From Solibacillus sp. FSL W7-1464 (GTDB lineage: Bacteria > Bacillota > Bacilli > Bacillales_A > Planococcaceae), in assembly GCF_038004425.1 (NCBI RefSeq), contig NZ_JBBORC010000001.1:2209001-2273000 (forward strand): 64,000 bases of DNA, written 5' to 3'. Below the pieces are notes generated by a model, which saw only the letters and a program-made list of their open reading frames with translations, had not been told where the DNA came from and made no database searches. This document shows positions 9,105 through 17,804 of this stretch, in pieces; position 1 is the first letter of the stretch, and each line of letters begins with the position of its first letter. A program made the position numbers and the translations under genes.

Positions 9105-9621
9105 AGTTCTCTACCTCCTTTAAATTTTGGCGAAGCTTATTCAGAGCACGGTACAAAATCGATTTGGCTGTTCCTAGCGGGATGTCCAGAATATCCGAAA
9201 TTTCCTTTAACGTACGGTCATTATAGTACTTCAGTAAAATCACACTTTTCTCGTCTTCCTGCAAAATATCCATTAGTTCCCGTAACGATAAAGACATGGC
9301 AATATCTTCAACTCCTTCTTCCGTATGTACTTCAAACTGAGGTATGAGTGGCACTACTTTTTTATTTTTATTAATTACGTTCAAGGCACAATTGATTGTA
9401 ATTTTCATAAGCCAAGTTTTGAAATATTCCGGTTTATTTAAAGTGCGAATATTTTTGAATGACTGATACGCTACTTCTTGAACAACATCTAAAGCATCAT
9501 TTTTATTTTTTACATAGACATAGGCCATTCGATAAATATCTGCTTCATATTGTTGGAAAAGCTCTAAGTATGCTTTGTCATTTCCTTTTTGAGCTTTCTT
9601 TACTAAGCGCTTCATATTCAT
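9088..9621 (-). CDS. ECF-type RNA polymerase sigma factor (first of two)
   Basis: 177 residues. Region 2 spans about 10-80 (AYLELFQQYEADIYRMAYVY, DALDVVQEV, YFKTWLMKI) and region 4 about 110-165 (LQEDEKSVILLKYYNDRTLKEI, then the helix-turn-helix LDIPLGTAKSILYRA). There is no region 3, as in ECF sigmas of the SigV/SigW kind. The start at 9621 is chosen because GGGAGG lies seven bases before it; the frame is open to 9663. It should direct transcription of a stress regulon held off by the downstream membrane partner, and may autoregulate (see the GTCTAATAAAT site at 9651). Confidence 0.9.
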   Translation of the reverse strand: MNMKRLVKKAQKGNDKAYLELFQQYEADIYRMAYVYVKNKNDALDVVQEVAYQSFKNIRTLNKPEYFKTWLMKITINCALNVINKNKKVVPLIPQFEVHTEEGVEDIAMSLSLRELMDILQEDEKSVILLKYYNDRTLKEISDILDIPLGTAKSILYRALNKLRQNLKEVENYGESF

Positions 9622-9650
9622 CGCAATTCCTCCCTTCATTTTCGTTTTAC

Positions 9651-9661
9651 ATTTATTAGAC
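9651..9661 (-). promoter_or_regulatory. Candidate ECF -10 element before the first sigma gene
   Basis: The minus strand reads GTCTAATAAAT, ending 30 bases before the sigma start. The identical 11 bases occur at 18315-18325 before the second ECF operon. GTC-type -10 boxes are usual for ECF promoters, so autoregulation is plausible. I see no clear AAC-type -35 box here. Confidence 0.35.
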
Positions 9662-9725
9662 ATCCGAGAAGAACATTTGGCTTTAAAATTTTAAAATTAT
9701 TTTTCTCATCATTGGCATTCTTCAT

Positions 9726-9756
9726 AAAAAAACGCTTCCCTTATTACGGAAAGCGC
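9726..9756 (-). terminator. Terminator of the DUF3923-like gene
   Basis: An imperfect hairpin, AACGCTTCCC against GGAAAGCGCC, sits downstream of the small membrane gene and is followed on the minus strand by seven T. Confidence 0.7.
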
Positions 9757-9774
9757 CTTAAATATTATAAGCTA

Positions 9775-9990
9775 TTAACTTTTTCGTTTCTTTAAAAAAA
9801 ATAAAAATATAAGTTGGACGATGGTAATGAAAATAAACACTACACCTAACAATGCCAAGGAAAGCCATCTAAGCTCAGATGTTTGGACTACACCTGCAGC
9901 ATCTACTTCTCTAAAATAAATAAATATAGCTAAGCCACTAAACAAGACAAGCCAAACCCCATTAATAATTATCCACCATATTTTCTTCAT
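9775..9990 (-). CDS. DUF3923-like small membrane protein
   Basis: 71 residues with two membrane segments (about 5-25 and 43-65) and a basic tail KKRKS. The loop VDAAGVVQTSELR between them matches the recurring pattern of DUF3923 proteins. No function is known for the family. GGAGGGAAATGA precedes the ATG. It is monocistronic with its own terminator. Confidence 0.65.
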   Translation of the reverse strand: MKKIWWIIINGVWLVLFSGLAIFIYFREVDAAGVVQTSELRWLSLALLGVVFIFITIVQLIFLFFLKKRKS

Positions 9991-10062
9991 TCATTTCCCT
10001 CCATAAATATACCTACGAAGGGAAACCAAATAAGTTTCATATACTATACAGAAAATTTCCAT

Positions 10063-10500
10063 TTAAGCTTTATTAAACAAATAAATCCCGGCAAACATTA
10101 ACGCAAGAGCAATGAGCTTCGTCATATTCATCGGATAGGCAACCCCTCCGAAAAGTCCGAAATGATCAATAATCGCGCCGACAAAAATCTGACCAATGAT
10201 AACCGCCATAAACGTTGCAGCTACTCCGATTAAATTAACAGAATAGATATTGATGACAATAAAGAATGCGCCTAATAACCCTCCGATTAATTGCCATTTT
10301 GGAACGGTAAATACATTTAAAAAATTCCCTTTTCCGAAAAAGAAAGCTAAAAAGAATAAGGCAAGTGCGCCTACCATGAAAGAGACGGTGGCACTTTCCA
10401 ATACGCCTACTTTTTTACTGAATAAGGCATTGATTTGACTTTGTATCGCAACGGCCGAACCGCCGATCAATGCTAATAAAGCAATTATCAATTTCAACAT
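10063..10500 (-). CDS. DMT-type small membrane transporter (DUF606/YdcZ family)
   Basis: 145 residues with five hydrophobic segments, the half-size form of drug/metabolite transporter proteins known as the YdcZ or DUF606 family. Such proteins usually work as dimers; the substrate is unknown. Start 10500 has TTGGAGG eight bases upstream, so the nine extra codons in the open frame are excluded. Confidence 0.8.
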   Translation of the reverse strand: MLKLIIALLALIGGSAVAIQSQINALFSKKVGVLESATVSFMVGALALFFLAFFFGKGNFLNVFTVPKWQLIGGLLGAFFIVINIYSVNLIGVAATFMAVIIGQIFVGAIIDHFGLFGGVAYPMNMTKLIALALMFAGIYLFNKA

Positions 10501-10564
10501 CAACAGTTCCTCCAATGTGAATACCACGAAATAACGTAATATGAATGAATTTATTTAACTAGAA

Positions 10565-11035
10565 TTATAATCTGTTTTCGAGAGTAGATTTCATTTGGTT
10601 TAAATGATGGATATCATGTTCCATTAAGTCTTTTAAGTATTCGTAAAACGTTAACGTTGATTGGTTAATCTGTATTGGAATCAACCAGTCATCTCCAGGA
10701 ATTTGCTTTAGCTGACTTAATAAGTCTTGCCGTACGTGAATACATTTTTCCAATGTATTTTCTACAGCTTCTGTTCTGGCTTGTAAAGAAGATTGGTCGT
10801 TTAACTCCGCGATACCCGGAGCTTTCGGTAAGTGCTCGCCTGAAAATATATAGGAAATCCTTTGCTGTAACACAAATTCATCCCAAGGGTAAAAGTGACC
10901 GACGATTTCTATAACGGACCACTTCCCTTCCCCGATCGGTTTTCTTAATCGACTTTCATCAACAGATTTCAAACTATGTATAAAAGTTATGAAGTTTTGA
11001 TGATGCACTACTATTTCTGATTTTTCCTTCCGCAA
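10565..11035 (-). CDS. DinB family protein (DinB/YfiT-like, putative metal-dependent enzyme)
   Basis: About 156 residues, four-helix-bundle DinB superfamily. Likely metal ligands are the His in IVGHFYPWDE (near 47) and the pair in MEHDIHHLNQ near the C terminus. Members include thiol transferases using bacillithiol or mycothiol, so a bacillithiol-linked role is possible but not shown. The frame begins with GTG at 11044, but that codon lies inside the GAGGTGG ribosome site; TTG at 11035 has better spacing. Confidence 0.75.
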   Translation of the reverse strand: MRKEKSEIVVHHQNFITFIHSLKSVDESRLRKPIGEGKWSVIEIVGHFYPWDEFVLQQRISYIFSGEHLPKAPGIAELNDQSSLQARTEAVENTLEKCIHVRQDLLSQLKQIPGDDWLIPIQINQSTLTFYEYLKDLMEHDIHHLNQMKSTLENRL

Positions 11036-11174
11036 TTGGACCACCTCAAATAGTTATTCGTTACTGAACACAAAAACACCTACAAAGGTTCACATTCCAG
11101 GAGACTTCAAAGGAACGTAAACCAATTCCATGACATTGGGTAAGCTCCACCAAAAACTTCACTAATATCGTTTC

Positions 11175-11709
11175 CTATTTTAGCTTGTCTGATTTGAAGA
11201 CAAACCGGTTATCGGGATTCCACACATGCAAGCTGTCAGCTACATATCCGCGCAGCCATAATATACCGTCAACTTTTCTGACATAAAATCCTTTCGGAAA
11301 ACTTTCTTCATCACTTATTAATTCTGATGCAATGGTGACAGATCCTGAAGGTGCCTCATTTTTTTTGTGAAAGATCCCCTGAATCCCCCTCATCTTGGTC
11401 TACATATTCCAGTCGTAGGTATGGTCCCAACTCTGGCGGACATAACTGCAAGCCCAGTTCGTTTGCTTGTCTAAAGATTTCAGGTAATGTTGCGCCATTC
11501 GGAAAGCCAAGATCCCTAACGGATAGTTCAACTATTTCCACGCTATATGCTGTTTCGGTAGTGGTAAACCGATCATCATATAATAATTTCTCACCATATT
11601 GGTTCAATGAAATAGACGATTGTTGCAGTTTTTGAAGAAGATCGGCTTTCGACAGCCCTCCAACAACAATTGATTTTGTAATAACAGGACAATCAGGGTA
11701 TCTTCGCAT
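11175..11709 (-). pseudogene. Conserved hypothetical gene split by a frameshift at a run of eight A
   Basis: Two overlapping frames form one protein. The first (start 11709, GAGGAGG upstream, 117 codons) carries MRRYPDCPVITKSIVVGGLS to LRLEYVDQ. The second (from about 11390 to 11175) carries APSGSVTIASE to LHVWNPDNRF. I recall a Bacillales family of roughly 180-190 residues, often mislabelled as helicase, with these two halves in order. Removing one A from the A8 run at about 11363-11370 gives S-Q-K-N-E-A-P and joins the frames into about 178 residues. It is therefore either a recent frameshift, a sequence error in the homopolymer, or a gene read through by polymerase slippage. Confidence 0.75.
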
Positions 11710-11900
11710 TTCTTTTCCTCCTCATCGCTTCGAGTGGTTATTTTGTTGCAAATCTCGCTATTTATTAACCTCTACTAATCACTTCCATTAAACTCATTCA
11801 TACTCCTTCATTCCTTTTAAAACAATGAACACTAGTGATTAATGACCAGCTTAAATTAAGAGGCTTCGGGGTATTCAATGATGATAGGAGAGTGAAATAA

Positions 11901-12548
11901 ATGATTACAGCAATTACTATTAAAATTATTGCAGGGTTTATCGCACTTATGGTTGTGATCCGCTTTATCGGGAAAAAAGAGCTTACTGATGTCACCCCGT
12001 TCGATTTTGTGTTTATCGTTATTCTCGGAGGAACACTGGAAGAAGGAGTATACGATGAGAAAGTGAAGATTTGGGATGTGCTCTATACGATTGGACTATG
12101 GACTGCGCTCTATCTTTTAACCGATTTTCTTGTAAGAAAGTTTGAAAGGCTGCGCCCGATTATTAAAGGGGAACCGTCCTTTCTTGTAAATAACGGGAGA
12201 CTGGATATTAAAGAATTAGGAAAAAATAAAATGGAATCCGAACAGCTGCGTTCTTTGCTGCGGATACAGGGCGTTTTTTCGGTTAGGGAAGTAAAATATG
12301 CTCTTTTGGAGCCTGGTGGGCAAATCAGCGTATTGAAAAAGGATTCATCCGGGGAAGATTCCGGTGGTGTGCTTACTCATTTAATTGTCGATGAAGGGCG
12401 AATGGAAGAACGGATTCTTGCACAAATCGGAAAAGATAAGCACTGGGTCATTCATCAATTAAAAGAGGAAGGCTACGAGGATATCTCGAAGATTTATTAT
12501 GCGGAATGGTCTGAGGAAAATGGATTTTATGTTCAGACTTATGATTAA
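11901..12548 (+). CDS. DUF421 membrane protein (YetF/YdfR-like)
   Basis: 215 residues. Three membrane segments lie in the first 90 residues and a soluble C-terminal part follows, with the DUF421 landmark FIGKKELTDVTPFDFVFIVILGG and the segment FLVNNGRLDIKELGKNKM. Family members are inner-membrane proteins; the YetF group has been linked to spore membrane proteins in Bacillus. A second DUF421 gene lies at 44215. GGAGAG precedes the ATG, and a strong bidirectional terminator follows. Confidence 0.85.
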   Translation: MITAITIKIIAGFIALMVVIRFIGKKELTDVTPFDFVFIVILGGTLEEGVYDEKVKIWDVLYTIGLWTALYLLTDFLVRKFERLRPIIKGEPSFLVNNGRLDIKELGKNKMESEQLRSLLRIQGVFSVREVKYALLEPGGQISVLKKDSSGEDSGGVLTHLIVDEGRMEERILAQIGKDKHWVIHQLKEEGYEDISKIYYAEWSEENGFYVQTYD

Positions 12549-12607
12549 TGTTATCCGTTGAAAATTGGCAACTGTAGCTGCTACAAATACCAAAGACATT
12601 AATATAT

Positions 12608-12637
12608 AACCCACAAAGGTTCTTCTTTGTGGGTTAT
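12608..12637. terminator. Bidirectional terminator
   Basis: AACCCACAAAG (12608-12618) pairs perfectly with CTTTGTGGGTT (12625-12635) between convergent genes. The flanks are AT-rich. Confidence 0.85.
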
Positions 12638-12640
12638 GTT

Positions 12641-13171
12641 TTATTCATTTTTAATATCGCGAATAATCCATTGTGCTGCTTCTTTTAGATTTGGAAATAC
12701 TGCATCTGCCAATGGATCACTTTCACCAATAAAGACGGCTTTTGTCCCGGCTTTCTTCCCTGCCTGAATATCCGTATCCGTGTCACCGACCATATAGGAT
12801 TTTTCCAGATCAATGTTGTATTTTTCACCTAAATCCAAAATCATTTTGCTGTTAGGTTTTCTGCATTCACACCCGGCCTTTGGTTTATGCGGACAATAGG
12901 CAACCTCATGAATCGATGCGCCCTTTTTCTTCAACTCGGCCACCATATAGTCATGAACTTTCTGTAACTGCTTTTCCTTCATATACCCTAAACCGATTCC
13001 GCCTTGATTCGTTACGACAAATACATAATCAAAATAGTCATTTAAATTTTTAATCGCTTCTTCTGCACCAGGTAAAAAATAAAATTGTTTTGGTTCATTT
13101 ACAAATTTTACTCGTTTCGTCAGCACTTCGTTAATTACGCCGTCCCGATCTAAAAACACTGCTCTTTTCAA
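12641..13171 (-). CDS. HAD-IIIA phosphatase, D-glycero-D-manno-heptose 1,7-bisphosphate phosphatase-like (GmhB type)
   Basis: 176 residues. The HAD nucleophile motif is FLDRDGVINE at the N terminus, the second motif is VVTNQGG, and the acid motif is YMVGDTDTDI near 130. The zinc loop CPHKPKAGCECRKP (near 90-103) is characteristic of the GmhB/histidinol-phosphatase subgroup. In Gram-positives it would dephosphorylate heptose bisphosphate for surface glycans, but no heptose operon is nearby, so the substrate is uncertain. TTG at 13171 is the likeliest start (AAAGGTG eight bases upstream). Confidence 0.82.
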   Translation of the reverse strand: MKRAVFLDRDGVINEVLTKRVKFVNEPKQFYFLPGAEEAIKNLNDYFDYVFVVTNQGGIGLGYMKEKQLQKVHDYMVAELKKKGASIHEVAYCPHKPKAGCECRKPNSKMILDLGEKYNIDLEKSYMVGDTDTDIQAGKKAGTKAVFIGESDPLADAVFPNLKEAAQWIIRDIKNE

Positions 13172-13274
13172 TCCATCCACACCTTTAATTTTTAATCTTA
13201 CTTTTAGTATGTTAAAAATTATCAGCTTTAAGCGGTTTTGTTTCGAGTATTCAGTGATTCTCTTCACGAAATCA

Positions 13275-13320
13275 ATCAATTGAAAAAGGTACAACTCTTT
13301 TTAAGAATCGTACCCTTTTT
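13275..13320 (-). terminator. Terminator of the CarD-like gene
   Basis: AAAAAGGTAC and GTACCCTTTTT form the stem of a hairpin with a loop of about 17 bases just beyond the CarD-like stop codon. T-runs occur on the minus strand. Confidence 0.65.
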
Positions 13321-13338
13321 GGAAGTCTTCAGTTAATC

Positions 13339-13800
13339 TTAGCAGAAACTTTTAATTTGATTTTCAGTAATCCCTTTTATTAATCCGAGTTCAATCATCA
13401 AAAAATGATGTGCGCTATTTAACATTTCTCTTTCACTTGTATTTAGTGCTTTTTCTTCTTTCATACGCATTAAATCACGTACAACTTCAGCACATTCCAA
13501 TATTTTACCCGTTTTTACTTTGTCCGAGTTCACTTTATACCTTTGTCTCCACGACAATAAATTATCGGATTCTCCATGCTGAAAAATGTGAATGATGTGT
13601 TTCAAATCCATTATATCAGTAACAGGTCTTATACTTGAATTCAATATTTTGTCCTTCGGAATCGTGATTTGCATATTACCGATTGACATTTTTATGACAT
13701 AACACTGTTGTTTTTCACCTGATATTTCCATTTCTTCTACGGCTTTAATGATACCTGCTCCTTGCATTGGATAAATAATGTTTTCACCAATTTGAAACAA
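13339..13800 (-). CDS. CarD family transcriptional regulator
   Basis: 153 residues. The N terminus MFQIGENIIYPMQGAGII is the CarD/TRCF RNA-polymerase-interaction domain (about 1-60), followed by a helical C-terminal DNA-contact domain (about 70-150, with LLSWRQRYKVNSDK). CarD proteins bind the polymerase beta subunit and stabilise open complexes. The start is TTG at 13800, five bases after GGAGGTGG, which matches the usual family start; the open frame to 13872 is ignored. It is transcribed alone. Confidence 0.9.
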   Translation of the reverse strand: MFQIGENIIYPMQGAGIIKAVEEMEISGEKQQCYVIKMSIGNMQITIPKDKILNSSIRPVTDIMDLKHIIHIFQHGESDNLLSWRQRYKVNSDKVKTGKILECAEVVRDLMRMKEEKALNTSEREMLNSAHHFLMIELGLIKGITENQIKSFC

Positions 13801-14141
13801 ATAATCCACCTCCATGTATGGCAACCATAAGGTAACCTTCTTAACCTTAACACGTAAATGGATTATTAACAAATTTTTAATAATATCATAATTTTTATTA
13901 ACCTGTCAAATAATTTTTATTTAATATTTAAAAATGCAAAAATCAATAAAAATCGCGTCGGATTATCAATAAAGAGGAGGTTAGTTTGCCTATGTATTAG
14001 AGAGTAAATGTGTTTTAAAGGAATAGTTAGATTCACAATTTATACTAGTTTATAATCAGCACTATTGAGCACAATTTGAATTAAGCTCTTAAATAATCTT
14101 TTGCTGAGCTTGTGTTCGCTGAAATTCCCTAGAATCATATT
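13801..14141. other. Intergenic region without recognised features
   Basis: About 340 bp, strongly AT-rich, between the CarD gene and the oligoendopeptidase remnant. I see only the promoter region expected for carD and no open frame, repeat or hairpin of note. Confidence 0.5.
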
Positions 14142-15412
14142 TTAAGACGTAAGGGTTATAAATTCCTCCGCATCTTTTACACAGATTTTCATTCCCTTTT
14201 CCCAGAAATTCTTAGATGTAATATCTTCTCCTAAATGTTTCATCACTAAATCTTCTACCGTCATCCTGCCTGAGTCTTTAAGTAAATTCAGATAATCCTT
14301 CTCAAATTCTTTTCCTTTCTCCTTTGCCTTTGCAAAAATTCCTAATGCAAATAAATAGCCAAAAGTATAAGGGAAATTATAAAATGGCGATTGCGTAATA
14401 TAGTAATGGGGTGTCCATACCCAAGAATAGATGGACGGTTCGTCAAGGGACCCTTGATACGCTTCTTGTATAGCCTCATTCATTAATTCGTTTATACGCC
14501 TGGATGAAACAAGCCCTTTTTTTCGAACTTCATAAAATCTCTGCTCAAATAAAAATCTGGAATGGATATTCATAAAGTTCATGACACTGCGTTTTAATTT
14601 TTCATCCAATAAAAACAATTTCTCTTCTTTTGACTGCGCTTTTTCCATTGCTGCATCAAAAATAATCATTTCGGCAAAGGTTGAAGCGGTTTCGGCAATG
14701 CACATCGGATACTGTTTATTTAACCCATCCACCGATTTCATCGCGTAATTGTGGAAAGCATGCCCCAATTCGTGCACAAGCGTCAGCACATTTAAAAACG
14801 TTCCGCCAAAGGTCATAAAAACTCTTGATTCATTGAAAGCTGTTTTTCATTTCCATCCACTTCAATATGTACTTTCATACTACTTATCAGTGCATTATAA
14901 AAATGGCCCCAAGAATGATAGCCATCAACCGTTAAATCAGCTATTATCGATTGTCCGTCATCCGATAAAGCGGTATTCGTATTTTCACGCCATTCAGTCA
15001 AAATAAATTTATAATCTGCTAATTCTTTAGCTTCGATTAAATTTACCCATCTCTCCTGGTCAATATTTGCTAAGACCACCTTTAGTTTAGATAATACATT
15101 TTTAAAATCAGATTCAAAACTGACGATTTTGCCGCGTAAAGTTACTGCATCCGGATCTTTAGAATGTTGAGCAAGGAGACACGTGACAAAAGAATTGGCT
15201 TGAGATAAATGGATGCGGGTTTCTCCAATTTTGTTCATTAATTCTGCTATTGGGGCACCATCATCTATTGAGGGCACTGCACTAAAAGAGGCAACCGACT
15301 CTTTTATAGTATGTATATAATCTTCCACTTCATTTAAGTGATTGCTGAATTGATCTGACTTGCTTCCACCTAGAAAAATGCTGTCTAAATTCCAATTCAC
15401 TTCATATGGCAT
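14142..15412 (-). pseudogene. M3 family oligoendopeptidase, interrupted by an internal deletion
   Basis: The start at 15412 has AGGGGGAAG upstream and opens a 199-codon frame with the N-terminal half of an oligoendopeptidase F-like protein (MPYEVNWNLDS to MKVHIEVDGNEKQLSMN). The frame then hits a stop, and at 14816 a second frame, shifted relative to the first, begins at MTFGGTFLN and contains the zinc site HELGHAFHNY and the downstream IAETASTFAEM. Intact relatives are about 590-600 residues, whereas the two parts sum to 423, so roughly 170 codons before the active site are gone. The breakpoint is near 14813-14825. No active protein is expected. Confidence 0.88.
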
Positions 15413-15571
15413 TTTAACTTCCCCCTACTGAGAACAATTGCTTTCAAAATATATAAACCTTTATAAAACCTTAATTCATATTAACATATTTATCCATATC
15501 CAAATTAACCCGATACTGCCTGTTTGTTTCGGTCATGAAAAGATCACTAGATTTCAACTATAGTTCACTAT

Positions 15572-15608
15572 TTTAAAAAAGCGCTGATTCCAGTTCAGAA
15601 TCGCGCCT
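15572..15608 (-). terminator. Terminator of the 182-residue membrane protein gene
   Basis: AAGCGCTGATTCC and CAGAATCGCGCC pair imperfectly and are followed on the minus strand by six T. It resembles the other GCGC-type terminators of this window (see findings). Confidence 0.65.
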
Positions 15609-16143
15609 CATTCACTTCCCTCTTATATGAAAATCCTGTAAAGATAAAACATGAAATACACGCACCTGTTGTGACCACAATCCCCATAAATAATCCGATT
15701 GCTCTCATAAAAGGATCATCCCCTGGATAGGCAGGCTCCAGTGTTACTAACATATAAATCAACATAAGGGACAGGATCATATAAAAACTGCTCCCGACTG
15801 CTGCCATCTTCAAACGATTTTTTCTCGTCCCTTGCCAAGTTCTATTAATTATTATCCATAAAAAGAGACTTCCTATTACAGCAAGTATCATCAAAGGCAA
15901 ATGGACATACGGAATAAAGAAATAACTTAACACGTAAAGAAGAAGAGCAGTCGAAAAGAAAAGGATGGCATTCGTAATAAACAGAAATATGCCTGCTAGC
16001 CAATGATTTTGAAACCATTCCGCATTGTTCAACCTAGATATTAGAAAATTGTCTTCTCCAAGTAAGTTGATTAACGGCCTTTTAAGAAACATGACAAAGA
16101 AAACACCAATAAGACCCATAAATAAGAATAAAGTTAAGGACAT
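15595..16143 (-). CDS. Uncharacterised multi-pass membrane protein
   Basis: 182 residues with about five hydrophobic segments (near 3-20, 48-75, 80-98, 114-133 and 147-170) joined by short basic loops. I do not recognise the family. TTAGGGGGGAAGCG precedes the ATG, giving a confident start. The gene lies 39 bp after a small lipoprotein gene in the same direction and may be cotranscribed with it. The stop overlaps the GCGC-type terminator. Confidence 0.7.
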   Translation of the reverse strand: MSLTLFLFMGLIGVFFVMFLKRPLINLLGEDNFLISRLNNAEWFQNHWLAGIFLFITNAILFFSTALLLYVLSYFFIPYVHLPLMILAVIGSLFLWIIINRTWQGTRKNRLKMAAVGSSFYMILSLMLIYMLVTLEPAYPGDDPFMRAIGLFMGIVVTTGACISCFIFTGFSYKREVNEARF

Positions 16144-16182
16144 CGCTTCCCCCCTAATTGTCAGTTTTTTGCTTGTATAATA

Positions 16183-16407
16183 TTAAGAGCAACATAATAC
16201 AGCTTTATCAAAATCCTTCTCATTTATTAAAACACTACCATTATCATCTAATATAAAATCTATTTTTGCATTAGTTAGCCTTTCTTTTGCTGTATCAATA
16301 AGTACTAGTCCTTGGGATGATTCAATCCAAACGCTATAACCTTTTTCTTGAGAACAGCCAACTAGTATAAAACTAATCACTGTAAATAGAATGAGAATTT
16401 TTTTCAA
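16183..16407 (-). CDS. Small lipoprotein
   Basis: 74 residues starting at TTG 16407, which follows AAAGAGGTGG by four bases. The N terminus is a lipoprotein signal: KKILILFTVISFILVGC, with the lipobox LVGC. The mature part of about 56 residues (YSVWIESSQGLVLIDTAKER) ends in an unusual AVLCCS. No family is recognised. It would be tethered to the outer face of the membrane. Confidence 0.65.
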   Translation of the reverse strand: MKKILILFTVISFILVGCSQEKGYSVWIESSQGLVLIDTAKERLTNAKIDFILDDNGSVLINEKDFDKAVLCCS

Positions 16408-16488
16408 AATACCACCTCTTTTAAGATAGTTTAACGCCATCAATGGAATAAAGTTCCTTAAATAGGCGTTTACATAAAACTGAGCAGT

Positions 16489-16528
16489 AAAAAAAGCATT
16501 GTTTCCAAAAGAAACGATGCTTTTTTAA
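16489..16528 (-). terminator. Terminator of the second ECF sigma operon
   Basis: AAAAAAGCATTGTTTC and GAAACGATGCTTTTTT form a long stem around a CAAAA loop. It follows the DUF4179 gene and has T-runs on both strands. Confidence 0.88.
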
Positions 16529-16550
16529 TTAGTAAGACTGAGATATTTCG

Positions 16551-17804
16551 TTAATCAGTCAAATCTATTTTAATCTCAACGTCCTTCGCTATCGGATTGT
16601 CAATATAGCTGATCCACAGTTTTGCTCTGCCATTGTAGGGCACATAGTACTCTCTATAATTAAAGCCTTCATGGGCAGATGTAAAGTAACTGCATCCTTC
16701 AGTTTCAAGTGTCGTACCATCTTCTTTTTCAGCAGGGTATAAGGGTTGGCGGCCGTGGTCGTCTTTGACAGGTGCGTTTACATAGACATCGTTGCCGACA
16801 ACTTTAATATCCCAGTCAATGAAGTCTGGTTTGTAAAGCACTTCCTTCGTTTTGAAGTCAACTTCGATATAGTCTTCACCTTTTGGAATAGCTTGTATTT
16901 TGCCGATACGGACGATGAGTTCATCTGAATCATAGAAGTAATTGCTTTGTAGGTAAAACGTGGACTGTCCTTCTCGGAAGGAACCACTGCCCACTAACCC
17001 ATTGCGAATAAGTTCACGTTTACTGCCATTTTTAAGCTCCAGTGAGATGTCATCGAGTGCGACGATTTGCATTGTATTCGATGGATCCGGCTTTACTTCG
17101 ATATGAATACGTAGGGGTGTCCGAATGATTTTACTAATTGTTAGGCTTTGACCTTGTGCTGTAATGCTCGTATTCGGTTCTACTACTTTCGCTTTAGCTA
17201 TCGGTTTTTCCAGAGAAAATGGAATGGAAATCGTTTGTTTGTCCCCATCACGCATTTCAAATTCAACACGGAAATTAGGGTTTTTCGTATCAAGCGGCTG
17301 ATCGAGCGTCAACTCAAGTATATGGCCGCTGTGTGCAACCGGCTCGTCCAGGCTGTCCTTTGTCCCGTAAGACATACTGTTTTTCAGCTGTTGATCGCCT
17401 TGGTAAATGTTCACCGTATAGTTATGATGATTGCTTTTCTTCGTCGGGTAATCAAAATCATACATGAGCATCACCCCATATTCATCGATGATGGCACCTT
17501 GAAGTGTAATCGTAACGTCCTTGTCTTGCACAAGTATGCCCAGCTCCTCGTAGTATTCATTGGCGATGGCATCTTTTATTCCTTCATTTTCCTGTACAAG
17601 CTCGACGATAACGCTCAGGCCTGGGATTTTAGCGGCATAGCTGGCAATTGTCGGTGAAACACGAACCGTCAGCAAAAAACTCAGGAAGAGGATAGCTACT
17701 GCAGTGATTCCCTGCCACTGCTTTTTTCGTCGTCGTTCTTTTTTCAGTTTTGTAAATGCTTCAATACGTCCTTGGCGCAGCTTATCTTTTGGAATATCCA
17801 TCAT
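16551..17804 (-). CDS. DUF4179 membrane protein, putative anti-sigma factor
   Basis: 417 residues. A basic cytosolic part of about 30 residues precedes one membrane segment (WQGITAVAILFLSFLLTV) and a long extracytoplasmic region. The first outer part (about 45-150) fits DUF4179, and the later beta-rich part resembles the DUF5643 partner domain. Such proteins accompany ECF sigma genes in Bacillales. The ATG at 17804 overlaps the sigma stop (ATGA) with GGAGG seven bases upstream, so the two are translationally coupled. Envelope stress sensing is inferred. Confidence 0.8.
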   Translation of the reverse strand: MMDIPKDKLRQGRIEAFTKLKKERRRKKQWQGITAVAILFLSFLLTVRVSPTIASYAAKIPGLSVIVELVQENEGIKDAIANEYYEELGILVQDKDVTITLQGAIIDEYGVMLMYDFDYPTKKSNHHNYTVNIYQGDQQLKNSMSYGTKDSLDEPVAHSGHILELTLDQPLDTKNPNFRVEFEMRDGDKQTISIPFSLEKPIAKAKVVEPNTSITAQGQSLTISKIIRTPLRIHIEVKPDPSNTMQIVALDDISLELKNGSKRELIRNGLVGSGSFREGQSTFYLQSNYFYDSDELIVRIGKIQAIPKGEDYIEVDFKTKEVLYKPDFIDWDIKVVGNDVYVNAPVKDDHGRQPLYPAEKEDGTTLETEGCSYFTSAHEGFNYREYYVPYNGRAKLWISYIDNPIAKDVEIKIDLTD

